DNA of 64,000 nt from Nemania diffusa (GCA_038501195.1 JBBPUQ010000001.1:6386001-6450000), one strand, 5' to 3'; shown: positions 1 to 12,242, counted from the stretch's first letter. Notes: generated by a model not told the origin, from the sequence alone. Numbers and translations are program-made.

Positions 1-126
1 GAATACTTGGAATATTCGATGCCCACGGAATGGTATATACAGAGTCTGGCATGAGTCGAAGGCTCGAGAAAGCAAGACCAATAATTGTTAGACGTGCGAG
101 GCAGTATATGGTGCTTGTGATGTAAA

Positions 127-969
127 TTATTCCGTCATTAACCCGCGGACTAAGTACACTTCTTCGAGGATAAATGTCGGTACGAGCTGCACCCCAAAGT
201 CGTTTAGATCTGGACCCTTTGATGATATCAACGAGTTGGGTGAATTTAGGAAGGAAGTCATCTGGAAGGCGCTTCTTGAACTCTGGATCCCCATGAATGT
301 ACTCGAGAAGTCCGTCCCCAAGTGCCTTAGAGTTGAGACCCTTTGAAACCTCTTCGGAGACGTAAATATTAGAGAGTTCGTCGAGAATGTTATCTTTAGA
401 CACTTATTAGAGCTATAAGTCTGAAAGCACTCGTCGGAGTCGCCTACGGATTCTTCAGACCCTTGAGACTCTTCAAACCCTCTAGGCTCTTTAGGCTCTT
501 GAGCCCCTTTATATCCTTTAACAAAATCTTTATGAGACTTCTCCGAATGATCGGCACTTTCTCCCAATATGTCGCTGTAGTGTTTATGCTGGGCGCCTTG
601 AGAATCATCATCACAAAGTTCTTGTAAGTTCTTCACGGCCTTCTGAACCTGTCGGTTGTCGCTTGCACTCCAGGAGTATTCCCTCATGACATCCAAGCAT
701 GCGTATCTAAAGTCGCTGCTATGTCCCCATGACACAGTAATCTGAGCGAGAGGGATGGCGAGGAGCTCAAGGGGAGGAACAGCGGTAGATATGAGAGTAG
801 CAACTCTCCAAAGAAGCCGCTCAGTAGAAGTAGGGAACTCGAAGTTCCAAGCTATTGCATGGTCGCTTCCAAATGCTGCTGTTAAACCTGTCAACACATA
901 AAGAGCATACTGTGTTTCGTAGCGTTTAGTTCCCGGTATATTGTCATTCGGGACTCTTTCAATAGGCAA
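127..969 (-). CDS. Unrecognised protein, 5' end unresolved
   Basis: An open frame of about 280 codons ends in a stop at 127. I do not recognise the family. The frame stays open upstream to a TAG at 1032-1030 but has no ATG there; the TTG at 969 is only the nominal start. The true start therefore probably lies in an upstream exon, or the gene is truncated. The N-terminal half looks globular, with hydrophobic stretches (around LYVLTGLTAAFG and AVPPLELLAIPLAQI). Residues 110-185 are hydrophilic and low in complexity, rich in Glu, Ser and Lys, with repeated EES/EPK-like runs. The C-terminal third is Ser/Phe-rich. Codon use is unlike the AT blocks, so it may be a real gene, but no catalytic motif is visible. 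It lies 422 bp beyond the 3' end of the neighbouring oxygenase gene, on the same strand. Confidence 0.4.
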   Translation of the reverse strand: MPIERVPNDNIPGTKRYETQYALYVLTGLTAAFGSDHAIAWNFEFPTSTERLLWRVATLISTAVPPLELLAIPLAQITVSWGHSSDFRYACLDVMREYSWSASDNRQVQKAVKNLQELCDDDSQGAQHKHYSDILGESADHSEKSHKDFVKGYKGAQEPKEPRGFEESQGSEESVGDSDECFQTYSSNKCLKITFSTNSLIFTSPKRFQRVSTLRHLGTDFSSTFMGIQSSRSAFQMTSFLNSPNSLISSKGPDLNDFGVQLVPTFILEEVYLVRGLMTE

Positions 970-1390
970 AGCATCGTTTGTAACTTTTGAATTACTTAAT
1001 ACCTGCCACAGACTATCGAATGTACGTTGCTATTGAGCTCCTTTTTGGGGCTTGTATAAACATGACCATCGACTACTAACATCGTCACTGCTGAACGAAT
1101 CTGCTGCGATTAGTCGACAGGCACATCTGCCTTTGAAAATCTATTATTTTCTACTATACTTCAAAACATTTCATCGGTGCGAGGTGTGGCAGTGGTCTTA
1201 TACATATCGAATACTGGCTCTAGATCATTCACACTAGGACACTAAAAAATGCTCTTGTAGACCAATGACAATATTCTCAAATGAATTACCTATGTATACC
1301 CAGGCTTGTAACGAATCATGCGGGGTGACAAGTCTGACTTTGGTAAATGTAACGCATGATCGACCCCATCAATCTAAAGAGCAAACGGAC
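970..1390. other. Intergenic, nothing recognised
   Basis: This spacer lies between the unrecognised ORF at 127-969 and the stop codon of the oxygenase at 1391. It may hold the missing 5' exon of the ORF and the 3' UTR of the oxygenase. The short open frames here (such as 1052-1237) have no family features. I see no RNA gene or repeat. Confidence 0.5.
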
Positions 1391-2577
1391 CTATTGCGTT
1401 ATGGCGTGCTTTCTCTTCGTTACCACGATCAATCGAACCTCAACACTCTCCCTCGGTGGCAACCCTGGTTGGATAGATAGGTTGTGAAAGGATGCGTGGG
1501 GGACGGCTATAGCACACTTTGGCGTAAGCATGAAACTAGCCCCTTTTCTCTTGCCAAAATCTGCAGGAGAATCTTACCGCTGTATGGTCTTTCAGTGTCA
1601 AAGCTGGTGAATAAAAAGAGCTCGTCCGGACTCATTCCGGACATCCAGTACCATTGTTGTTTCTCGTGGTACAGGAGATAGTACACCTCTCCCAGATAGC
1701 TAGATCCGACTCGGTCGGCGGCTATCAGGTCGTCGGCATGATTGACAGTCTTTAGTTCGCAGAGGGCCAGAGGGTACGTGTCGGAGATATGGCGAACAGG
1801 GCGCCATAAGCTGCATGATTAATTCGTAGTTGGGAGAATACTGGTCAGGAGTACTTACTTAACGATACGCATTCGATATCTTGTAGTGTCACTGTACTTG
1901 CTGTACTCTTCCGAACTCATATGTCGGGCTATCCTCTTCAATCCCCCATCGACTGTATGGTCTGTATACTTAGCATAAGAAGTTCGTTGAGCCTGACAAC
2001 GATGCATACACTGCGTAAGTTTCTTACCTACGTGGGGATTGGTTGCTGGTTGGTCTGGTCGATGCTGAGAGCTTGTTGGCAAGCCTGGCGGATTGGGCGT
2101 GGTATCGGCTCTTCGGAACTGGACACTAGATTAGAAGACTGCGAAAGCTCCTGAAACATAGGATACTAATCTGGCTAAAAGATTCGGCCAATCACTTACC
2201 ACGATCTGATACGCAAGACATATCTCTGCCTCCATCTTAGTCTTAACAACTTGGATGGCTTCTTTTAGATATTCAGCCGTTGCGAGGCTCTCGTCGGCTG
2301 ACGACGAAGGTGGAAACTCAACCTGAGAGGGCTGTTTCATCACGCAGAATCCATCACTTTCCAAACTAAAACTATCTTCATAGTTGCGGATGTCTAAAAG
2401 TTTGATTTCTTTGGCCTCGAACTCCAGATTAGTCTTGCGAGATGCCAATTCAGGTGGAAGGTTGCGAGAAATGTAATACGGCTTTTCCCGCTCATATTGT
2501 GCTAGTCGTTTCAGATAATCTAAGACTGCGAATGACTCAGGTAACTGGTTCACAAACAGCATGTGATCACCGTTCAT
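1391..2577 (-). CDS. AsaB/CmcJ-like non-haem Fe(II)/2-oxoglutarate oxygenase (copy 1)
   Basis: My spliced model has five exons: 2577-2200, 2118-2028, 1961-1859, 1810-1578 and 1542-1391. They encode 318 residues, with intron phases 0, 1, 2, 1. The family includes the cephamycin methoxylase component CmcJ, fungal AsaB, NvfI and GA4-desaturase-like enzymes; members hydroxylate or desaturate small molecules, often in secondary metabolism. Family hallmarks are visible: EKPYY near residue 32; D-R-x-x-E-D-S-F-S-L followed by DGF around residues 63-77; the metal site H155-x-D157 (NPHVDHT, created across intron 2) followed by GGLKRI; RIVNLWRP; GEVYYLLY; WYWMSGM-PDE; the second metal His in VPHASFH (H284); and a C-terminal ESVEVRLIV strand with candidate 2OG-binding Arg (R299 or R305). 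Exons 1-4 use ordinary splice sites. The fourth intron is only 35 nt, so a small frame lesion there is the alternative. A paralogue with the same exon plan lies at 15353-16503. The substrate is unknown. Confidence 0.82.
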
Positions 2578-3188
2578 CGTGCAAACAAAGAATCAAGAAA
2601 CTTGAAACCTAGTTGTGCATAGGGACAGCTCGTCGAGGCTTACGGCGGGGGGTGGTCTGGTCGGAACAAGATTCGCCCGGCACAATTTGGTACTTGCGTC
2701 ACCCAAATACCACACACGTAGTATGATGTTGAGGGAGGGGATGCTGCACTTTAATTGAATACTCGAAGGAATTGCTACCTCACATGTCAGAATGTTCGAG
2801 ACCCTCAGTGTATTGTCACCGAACCTTATTTGGAATGGGAGGAATTGGGAAGAAGTGGTGGGAGGGTGCGTGGTGGAGGGCCCTCAATACAACCAGGCAG
2901 AATATCTGCACTTTTCGCCTCACTTCTCTACCCCACTTCCCGATCGTTGCATTGCAATAAATAGGGGTGTATGCACTATCTAATGCCTCACATTTTCGAC
3001 TTGCTCTCCCCTGTGCCAGTGTAATCCACAAGATTGTTGTTGCTTTAGCCTCATGGTGGGAATATCCGAATCCAGCAAATCAAAGAAACAAAACGCTACC
3101 GGTCTTCCCAACATTTCACCTCAAATTTTATTACAACCCCCACGTAGGCGTTAGTCACAGATAAGACGCTTATTCAGTTACCAGAGGA
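2578..3188. other. Divergent intergenic/promoter region, no gene seen
   Basis: About 610 bp separate the oxygenase start (2577, -) from the start of the membrane-segment protein (3189, +), so this should hold both promoters. Several short ORFs overlap in three + frames at 2755-2983, but none has recognisable features or a sensible codon pattern. I could not assign a specific TATA box or binding site. Confidence 0.5.
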
Positions 3189-4570
3189 ATGGAGCTCGGG
3201 TATATATCCACTGGTATGCTTCTCGGATGCTCTGAGTCCAGATGTCTACGAGTTTTAAGTATTGACTCCAGTACTGCTAGAGACTCGTATTCGCGAACTG
3301 CTGCGAGAAACCTCGGGTTTCACCCTACAGGCGAATCCCATTGGTATCGATTGCCTTGATGCTGCCGTGAAATTCTTCTGTCAGCGACAAAAACAATCAT
3401 TCGATCCGAATTGGATAACAGTCCTGCAAGGTGTAGATTCAGCTGGTAGCTCGACGGCCTCCGAGATGATTGCAACGATAGCAGAGCATATCGGCCGTGA
3501 ATGGCGTAGGAGAGGCACCATTCGAATCAGCGGCAGGCAGGGTCTTGTTACTCAGTTAGTCGAATCGCGGTGCTTCGAGGAAGCAGCTCTAACAATTCAT
3601 AATAATCTTGCCTGCCAAGTAATCTTCACCGTTATCGGATGGATCTCTATGCTCTATAGCCCGATTGTCTCACCTGGAGACGCAAGTACGCTGGTCATCG
3701 AACGTGATGGGCCTACGTCAATTGACACCACAGTTCAGCCTGTCATGAACTGTCAGAAATCATTCTTGGATATATTGGGCACCTTCGGTGCTATTCTTCC
3801 GAGGAATGGACCTATGAAAGAGCAGAATTCTAAAGAGACTGGAGTTTTGCTCATGCCGAAAACATTCAACGCCATGATTCTCCGTCAACTTGGTGTGACT
3901 ATAAATTGGGTGACGTCCATGAGCGCGCACCTCGACTTTGACTCGAAGCGCCTCAAGCTTAGTCTTTTCTGTCTCCCGTCTTTCTGCGAAATACACCAGG
4001 GAGGCGGGACGATTTATGAACAGTATGTATCTGTACAATCATGGCTTGGTTCGCTTTTTACTCGAGCACTGACAACTTGGAAGGTTCTTCCAAAGTTTCC
4101 ACAACCCATCGACACGACCGCCCCAGTTCAGCGTTTCCCAGATGATGCAAGAGATTCTGCTCTCATACCGGCTGCTCTTCCGGGGGAATAAATATTCCAG
4201 AAAGCTCTTCCGAAAGTCCGAACGAGCACGCTCACGGTCAGTGTTGCCTCACGGCTGCGTCGAAGACCCCCTACTCCTGTACCTTTGTGGAATGGGCGGT
4301 CCGCGTGGTTCCAAGATTCCAGAAGTGCCAGTATCAGTCTATAGCCTAGATGCTGATTTCCCTGTCTTCTCGAGTCGTTTTTCCGCTATTCGGGCTGTCA
4401 TCCTCCGGCATAAACCTCTTGGACTCTGGTCTGTATGGAATGATAAGCGGGAATTTGACTCTCTATACACATTCCGCGCCCTGCTCATATTTGGCACACT
4501 TGGAGTATTACTCCAAACTTTACAGACTGTTTTACAAGCTGTACAAACCTACTATACAATCAAGGGATAA
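3189..4570 (+). CDS. Unnamed fungal protein with C-terminal membrane segment
   Basis: My model has exons 3189-3213, 3272-4083 and 4142-4570, giving 421 residues. The first exon (M-E-L-G-Y-I-S-T) joins phase 1 to the long middle exon. The second junction removes 58 nt with a weak donor (GTTCTT) and joins W-K to MMQEILLSYRLLF, which reads well across the joint; without that intron the gene would be frame-shifted. The protein is a type often seen as 'hypothetical' in filamentous fungi. It has a globular N-terminal region, a hydrophobic motif at about residues 115-135 (HNNLACQVIFTVIGWISMLY), a basic SRKLFRKSERARSR patch followed by DPLLLYLCG, and a W-S-V-W-N-D-K-R-E-F motif before a hydrophobic C-terminal helix (about residues 388-415). 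The last helix suggests a tail-anchored membrane protein. No catalytic motif is visible and I cannot give a function. Confidence 0.6.
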
Positions 4571-4846
4571 TCTAGTAGTCACAAGGCACTATCACACCCA
4601 AAACCTTTGTATCTAACTATGAGTTACAGGTGTATCTAGGAGCCACATTGAAGTTGTAACTGGTCCAAGGTACTAAGATAACAACCTACCACTATGTGCA
4701 GCGGATTCAGAAATTGAAGGCACCCTTGGCGTATGCCTTATTACGGAGAGGTCGGTAAAGGGGCGCCAGAATTATTCATCTTGTGTAAATACTCTGATTT
4801 ACATTTAATTGCTATCTAGCACCCAGCATAGCTGCTGGAGAGATGC

Positions 4847-6724
4847 TCATAGGGAGGCAGCAGATTCTGAGCGTCTCTTCACAATATCGACTAGTTCCGT
4901 GGTAGGCAGTTTCACCGGATAGCGCTTCTGTTTATCCTTGTTAAGCTGCTCGTGAGCGTAAGCAATGCGTATGAGGGTGGCTTCCGAGAATGGCTTGCCA
5001 AAGATCGTGAGACAGAAGCTTGTATCATTTGTCAGCAAATCATTGAATCGGTATATCGTGAAAGGAACGTACGGGATATTAGGCCCAATGTTTATCATAT
5101 TCTTTCGGGCATTCCACTTTATGTCGGTGCCATCGGGGTAGAATCCAAGAGGTAGGCTGACTATAGGGAGCCCGCCAATGGCAGCTAGCCGAAGAGCCAG
5201 CTTCGCGCACGTGGGAACCAACAAAGCATCAAGATTCCATTTTTCTAAAGCTCCTAGTATGCCTCCTTCGCCGAAATGGTGCGCTTCTAGAGCCAATGCC
5301 TTGATATATGAAGGGTCTGAGGTCCCGTTGGTGGTCTGCGCAGTCTCAAACTCGGCCGTGTCAAACTTGGGAAACTCTTCCCCGGGAGATGATTTCGTAT
5401 AGGCAATGAGCTGTTCTAGGTTCTCAATGTTGTTGGGATTCTCCACCAAGTCTTGTAGGTATTGATTCAAAGATTCCTTGAAATCGGTCATGATTACAAC
5501 ATCTTGGAGCCAGGGGTCTAGGTTTATGTAGCCATCAAGGTCGACATAGTCTGTGTTATCGACTACTGTCGCGCCTGCCTCTTGCAGACGCTTCAGGCTC
5601 ATAGTAAATATGTCTTCGACCACAGAGGATACCTGAAACGCGTTGCGCGGAATGCCCACGCGGAGTCCTGCTAGCGATGTTGTAGTGCAGGAGGATGTGT
5701 AGTCTGGAATCGAGCCGGACGGGATCTTATCGGTGAACTTGTCATGGGCATCCGGGCCTGCAATAGTTGATAGCAGGTACGCCGCGTCCTTGACAGTCCG
5801 CGTCATCGGACCTAGTGTATCCTGCCTTAGTGAGAGGGGGATGACACCGTCCCTCGACACTAGGCCAACGGTCGGCTTGATGGCCACGACGTTGTTCTTT
5901 TCGGCGGGGCAAACAAGACTGCCGTCTGTCTGGTGATTTATCACATGGTCAGATATGGGTAAGATTTAGGGGTCAAATCGATAGTCCCTTACCTCGGATC
6001 CCAACGCACCAAGAGAAAGACCGAGGGCGGCGGCGACCGCAGAACCGGTGCTACTACCTTTCGGGTTTTGATCAACGCAATAGACTCCCTTTGTCTGTCC
6101 ACCACGGGGACTCCATCCGTCGCTCACGTTGGATGATCGCATGTTAGCCCACTCGGACATGTTGGATTTCCCTAGTATCACCGCTCCGGCGGCGCGGAGC
6201 TTCTGAACAGCTAGCGACTCTCTCGGGGCTTTGGCACCCGAGAGAGCCAACGAGCCTGCCGAGCCGTCGAGCTTATCGTGCGTACCAATGTTGTCTTTTA
6301 ACAAGATCGGTACACCGTGCAAGGGCCTTTAAGTTTCTCAATCAGCAAGGTTAGAAGTTGTACTACCAAATGTAGCAGTAGAGATGCGTACCCACGCCGA
6401 TGGCCCGATTGCAACTCAGCATCGAGAGACTTTGCGATGAGAAGAGCATCTGGGTTTATCTGTAGAACAGGACGAAGGTCGTCGTTTACCTCGGAAGTCC
6501 GGGTGATGTAAGCCTCGACCAGATCGACACAACTAAAGAGCTTTTGGTCAAGGCCGAGTACTATGTCATCAATGGTGATATCCAGCAGAGAGGGAATACC
6601 GGCTTCTGGCACTCATTATCAGCATTCCGCAAGAAAACTTTCAAATAATAGTTCTCAGCGTACTATAGTTGGGACTCCGCATGTCGTTGGTGAAGTATCT
6701 TTTGACGATGCTGTACATGGCCAT
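4847..6724 (-). CDS. Amidase-signature family hydrolase
   Basis: My model has exons 6724-6664 (uncertain), 6611-6392, 6326-5993 and 5929-4847, about 565 residues, normal for fungal amidases. These enzymes hydrolyse C-N bonds of amides with a Ser-cisSer-Lys triad. The catalytic Lys is in GVPILLKDNIGT. The glycine/serine stretch is N-P-K-G-S-S-T-G-S-A, with the cis-Ser. The nucleophile Ser lies in GALGSETDGSL, formed exactly across the 5992-5930 intron. The conserved AIKPTVGLVSRDGVIPLS and QDTLGPMTRTVKDAA motifs follow. Both long introns have GT-AG ends and the frames close. The 5' end is the weak point: the frame has a stop just before the GTG at 6612. The best solution I see is a 52-nt intron (6663-6612) that assembles a codon reading ...NY-M-PEAG, so translation could start at 6724 or at the spliced ATG. 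The substrate is not predictable. It is an isolated gene, tail-to-tail with the + gene at 3189-4570. Confidence 0.85.
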
Positions 6725-7043
6725 CAAAAACAAGACAACTTTCAGACGTCGACAGGTTAGCATGTCCTTCATCGAGAGATTAAGGCGTCGCGGGCCAAAA
6801 TAGTCCCAACTGCGCGACGATAACGGCCAGTTGCAGAAAAACTGAAAACAACAGCCCCCGGGAAAGTGAAGTATGCGGCTCTGATTTGGAGATGTTAGGT
6901 AATGGGGAGGAGAGGAGAGTGGGGGAAACATGCCACAAACTGAAGCTCCCATTGGGTACGTGTTAGGCAGTGATAAGATTCCCTGTAACCCCTACTATGT
7001 AGAGAGGTGCATATTCGTACGCCCGGCTTGTACGCAGTATGAG
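6725..7043. other. Upstream region of the amidase, up to the retrotransposon
   Basis: Normal-composition DNA upstream of the amidase gene, which runs away from it. It should hold the amidase promoter. The 103-residue open frame on the - strand here has no family features. The last five bases before the element (7044-7048, GATCT) are the left target-site duplication. Confidence 0.5.
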
Positions 7044-7048
7044 GATCT
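7044..7048. repeat. Left 5-bp target-site duplication (GATCT)
   Basis: GATCT immediately precedes the left LTR and is repeated exactly at 14203-14207 after the right LTR. Five-base duplications are normal for Ty1/copia and Ty3/gypsy integration. Confidence 0.9.
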
Positions 7049-7189
7049 TGTCAAATATAGCGTGTGGGACGCTCTACACCTTCTATATATATAAACTACT
7101 ACATATCCCAGGTCCTTAGATAAAACTGTTACTTTGATTTTTACTTTAAATATACACTTTATACTAAACTTACTTTATTATTTTTAATA
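7049..7189 (+). repeat. 5' LTR of the copia element
   Basis: This 141-bp copy aligns without gaps to the LTR at 14062-14202. The differences I see are all transitions. The outer half, facing the gene island, keeps its G and C (for example GTGTGGGACGCTC). The inner half is AT-converted, including the expected terminal TTGACA, which reads TTAATA here. Confidence 0.92.
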
Positions 7190-7934
7190 AGTTATAAGCT
7201 TAAAACAGCTTACTTGTATTATTTTTTTTATTTAAATAAAACTAATACTATATTATTTTTTTATATAATTTTATTGTTTTAAAATTTTTATAAAATTTAA
7301 CTGAATCGATTAAAACAAATTTGCTAAATTTTAACAATTTAACTAAAATAATTAATATTATTTTATTATTAAATTTTTAAATATGTTATTTTTATAATAA
7401 AAGTTTAATATTAGCTTTAGTTAATTTTAATTAATTTAAATAAACTGATTTAATATATTATATTAATTTAATTAAAAAAATATTAACGTTTTTTTATTTT
7501 ATATTTTTTTTATTTACTTTAAATTATTTTTAAATAATATGATTTAAATTTTTGATATTTTAAAAAAAATTTTAAAATTATAAAATTTTTCATTTAAAAA
7601 AGCAACAATATTTTCGTTTATTAAAAAAAAATTAATATTTTATTACTGTTATTATATTTATAAATACAAAAAAATATTTTTTTAAAAAATAATTTTTTTA
7701 TTAATTTAAGTTTTATTGTTTTTTAAACAAAAAAATTTTTTTTTATTTTATTACAAAATTAATTTCAACTATATTTGATTTTTTTATAAATAACATTATA
7801 AAAAATAATTATTTATTTTTTTTAATAAAACTTTTACAAAATTTTTTTTTTAATTTTAAATATGTTTTATTTTTTTTGTTATTTTATAATAATATAAATT
7901 TTTTTAAATTTAAAGTTAATATATCGAAAAATTT

Positions 7935-7985
7935 ACTATTATTATTATTATTATTGTTGTTTTTATTATTATTATTATTATTATT
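7935..7985. repeat. (ATT)n microsatellite in the element
   Basis: Two adjacent runs of ATT/TTA triplets, interrupted by GTTGTTTT, lie inside the RIP-degraded retrotransposon. Confidence 0.8.
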
Positions 7986-9879
7986 TTTATTATAATAATA
8001 GCTTATAGTTTATAAATAAAAGTTTAAAATAAAAACTTTAATATTTATTTTTAATTTTAATATTATTATTGTTTATATTAAAAATTATATTAAAATTTTT
8101 TAATAAAACAGCTAAAACAATAAATGTTAAAAATAATATATTGTTTTAAGCAATAGTTTTAATAAATTTATTTAAAAATTATATTAAATTTATATAAAAA
8201 ATAGCTAATTATTTAATAGTTTAAAATTATAGCTGTTTTTTTTTAAGCAAATTTTAAAAGCTTTTTTTTGTTTAATAAAAAACTAAAATAAAAAACATTT
8301 TTAAAAAATATTAAAACAAATAAAACAAACATTAAATTAAAATATATACTATAATATAAAATCGTTTTAAAATTAATATATAAGTAATAATATTAAACAA
8401 AATTAAATATAAAATAATAGTTAAAATTTAAAAAAAATTTCAATAAAAATATAAACTAAAAAAAAGCGCTGCTTTTTAAAAGTTTATTTAAAAATAAAAT
8501 ATTATTTAGTTAAATATTTATAATAAAAATATTATTAAATTTATTGCTAAATTATATATTATTTAAAAAAACTTAATTAAATTTAATAAAATTTATATAA
8601 TTAATAAATTTATTTTAATTAATAAATTTTTTATATTTTTAAATTTTATTTTTAATATATTTTTTATTATATTTTATTAGTAATATTAAATTATTTTTAA
8701 ATATAACTTAAATAATATTATTATTAAAGCTGTTATTATTTTTAACGAAGTTATTATAACAGCTTAAAAAAAATAGCAAAATTAAAAACTTTATAAAACA
8801 AACTTTAATTTATTAGCTTTTTATTTTTATTAAAACTGCAGTTATTATAATAAAAATTACTTTAAATTATATTATTATAAAAAGCATTTATATTTTGTTT
8901 TAAAAAATTAGTTAAAATAAATAAAATAATATAAATTTAATAAAAAAAACTACTAAAAAAATAAAAATAAAAATATAAGCAATATTTTTAAAAGTTTAAA
9001 TTAGTTTATAATATTACTAGTAATAATAAAAAACAATTTATATAATTTTGTTTTTATAATGTTTAATTTTTAAGCTAATAATATATTACTAGCAATTTAT
9101 AAAACTAGTTATTTATTTTTAAAATTTAATATAAATATTAAATTGTTAATATAGTTAATATTTTTTATAAAATTATTTAATAATATATTTATAATATTTT
9201 ATATTACTAATACTATATAACAACTTAATTTAATAAAGCTATTAAATATTGCTATTAAAAATATAATAGTAAAGCTAAAAAAAATGTTTATATTAAATTT
9301 AAGTTATAATTAATATATTTTTTGCAATAAAAATAGTTTTTTAAATTTGTACAAATATATTAAGTTTAATATTATAAATATAAATAATAAACTAGTAATA
9401 TTAAAATAAACTAAAAATTATATTTTAATTACTATAGTTAATAGTAAAAAAATTTGCAATATTTTTTATAATGCTATATATAGTTTAAAAATAAAAATAA
9501 ACTTAATATTAGTTTTATAGTTTATTAAATAAAAAGCTGAATTTTTATTTTATTAAAATAAAATATTTAATATTAAAAGCAAAAAGTATTTTTTAATAAA
9601 ATAAACATTTAAAAAACTATATTTAGTTAATATTTTAAAAGCTAATTTTAATATATTTAGTTTAAATTTAAATTTTCATTTTTATTTTTTTTTTAATTTA
9701 AAAATATAAATTTAGTATAATTATTTTAAATATATTAATAACTAAAATTTATAAATATTAATAAATTTAACTATAAATATATTTTTTTTTTAGCAATATT
9801 GCTTATACAAAATATATATTAAAAATAAAATAAAAAAATTACTTTATAAATATAAACTTATTAAAAAAACTTATAAGTT

Positions 9880-10380
9880 TAAATTTTTATATATTAACTT
9901 TGTTAATATATTAATTAAAAAAAGTTATATTATAAAATATAATAAGTTAATTTAATAAACTGTTATTATTAATAACTTTATTTAAAAGATTTAAATATTT
10001 TTTATAAAGTTTATTATTAACTTTATATAAATAATTTAAAAGTTTTTTAATAAATATAAACATTTTAAATAATATTATTATTTAATTATATTAAATCAAA
10101 AGTTAACTTTTATTAGCTATATTTTTAAAAGTTTTTATAAAAACAAAAATATTGTATTTTTTTTTTTAGCTATAAATTAGTATTAATAGAACAATATTAT
10201 AAAAAAAACTATAAAAATAATTAAAAAAATTATTTGCTATTTATTAATTAATACTATATTTAATAATATAAATATTAAATTTTAGCTAATATTAATTAAA
10301 ACAATTGTTTATTTAAAAAACTTTTAATTTAATAAAAAAATTAGAAATAAAACTTTTTATAAAATATAATATAGTATAAC
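9880..10380 (+). pseudogene. Decayed copia integrase region
   Basis: Reading through stops on the + strand gives an integrase-like trace: a segment resembling the catalytic-core start (around FEFLYINFVNI near 9,890), an INRTIL string near 10,180 that matches the ERxNRTIL motif, and a K-x-F-N-L-I-K-K-L-type string after it. The match is degraded and judged by eye. Its position about 1.2 kb upstream of the RT trace fits the copia gene order. Confidence 0.5.
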
Positions 10381-11551
10381 ATTTGATTTAATATATTTAT
10401 AAGTTATTAAATTAAATAATTTTTATTTATTTAAAAAAAAACCTTTTATATTTAATAAAAAAATTATTAAATATAAAATATTAAAATATTAAAAAAACAA
10501 TACTATTAATTATATAATACTATTTATTTTTAACAAAATTATTTAAACAAATAATGTTATATTTAAAAAACAATATATATATATATTATTAAAAAATTAG
10601 TTTTTATTTTTAAAATTATTTAAAAATATAGTTATTAATATTTATAATATTTGAACTATAATCGCTAATATTTAAAACTTTAAAACAATAGCTAAAGTAT
10701 TTATAAAGTTAAAAAAAAAAAAATATTTTAAAAATTACAAATAAAAAATATACTTTAATACTATTATTATAAATTTAAAAAAATTATAGCAAATATAACT
10801 ATTAAATATATTTATTAAAAAAATAATAGTTAATAAATAAAAGCTATTTTATAGAACTTTTTTTAATATTTTTAATTTAAGTTTTTATATTATATCGGTT
10901 TTATTTTTTAATTTTATATTTATATTGCTTTTTAATTTTTTTTTAAGTTTTAGTTTAAGTTTTAGAAATTATTTAAATATTATAAATATTAAAAATAGTA
11001 TTAAAACTAATAAAACATTTAATATAGCAAAAAAAATTATAAAAAAATTTATTATAGTAATTTTTTTTATTTAATATATTAAATTTTAACTAAAAACTAT
11101 TTAATTAAGCTAATATTAAATATTAATAATAAGCAGCAACTTTAAAAGCAATTATTTTAAAATAATAATAGTATTAATAAAGTTTATTTATATTATAGCT
11201 TTATTATTAAAGCTAATAAAATTTAAAATATTTATATAAGTTTATAAATTAACAAATTAATTTAATTAATATAAAGCTATAAATAATAAATTTAAATTTT
11301 TAATAAACAATTATATTTAAAAACTAGTAACTTTATTTATTAGTAAAAAGCTTTTTAATAAAAAATAAATATTTAAGCTTAAAAAAAAGTTTAATAAAAA
11401 AATTACTTGTTATAAAATGCAATAAATAATAAAAAGCTTTAAATAAATTAAAAAATTAAATTATAATAAAATATTTGTTTTAATAATAAAGCTTATAAAC
11501 TATAAAACGATTTTTATTATTACTATAACATTAAATTTTAAATTTAAACAA

Positions 11552-12242
11552 ATAAATATTAAAACAGCTTTTTTATATAGTTTAATAATTAAAAAAATCT
11601 ATATTAAATAATTTTTTAAATTTAACAATAAAATAAAACAAATTTATTGTTTAAACAAAATATTATATAGTTTAAAATAGTTATTAAAAATTTAGTATAA
11701 AATATTTGCTGCTTTTTTTAAAAAGCTAAATTTTATACTATTTAATATTAATATTAAAGTTTTTATTAAAAGTTATATTTATATAACAGTTTATATTAAC
11801 AACTTATTAATTGCTAATTTAACTAAATTAAAAATTAATAAATTAAAACAAATATTTAACAATTGTTTTAAAATAATTGATTTAAAACTTTGTTTATATT
11901 ACTTAAAAATAACTATTAAAAAAAACTAATTTAATTAAACGATTTATTTTAAATAAAACGTTTATATTAAAAAAATTTTTCGAAACTTTAATATATAAAA
12001 ATATATTTTTAATACAATTTTAATAAAAACTAAATCTTTTGATTTTTTATTAAACAACTATGTTATTTTAAATAATAATTAAATATAATATATAAAAACT
12101 ATTAGTTTATTAATATATATAATATTAAATATTTAATTAAATATTATATTTTTTATATTTTTTTGCAATTGTTTTATAACTAAATTTAATAAAAACTATA
12201 TTATAACAATTAAATAAATATTTAAATATTTAAAAAAAACAG
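11552..12242 (+). pseudogene. Decayed copia reverse transcriptase and RNase H region
   Basis: Reading through stops, the RT blocks can still be recognised. Near 11,555 there is INIKTAFLYSL (family DVKTAFLYG), then YCLNKILYSLK (family LxKALYGLKQ) near 11,650. Near 11,785-11,820 there is VYINNLLIAN, where the catalytic YVDD has become YINN through G-to-A changes. LKQIFNNCFKIIDL follows, then LYYLKITI (family YYLGMxI). Near 12,100-12,240 there is a RNase H-proximal trace with IYIILN...LNIIFFI and IFKYLKKT (family GTRPDIAFAV ... RYLKxT). The catalytic aspartates are lost and many stops are present, so it is not functional. Confidence 0.8.

Noticed and set aside
2755..2983. Three overlapping short + strand ORFs between the oxygenase and the membrane-segment gene
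   Set aside because: They overlap in all three frames with no shared features or family motifs, typical of chance open frames in a promoter region.
3760..4038. 92-codon minus-strand frame at 3760-4038
   Set aside because: It lies fully opposite the better-supported + gene 3189-4570 and has no family features.
4084..4141. Frameshift in the 421-residue protein gene
   Set aside because: A 58-nt intron with a weak GTTCTT donor and a CCCAG acceptor restores a well-reading frame, so I prefer an intron to a lesion, with some doubt.
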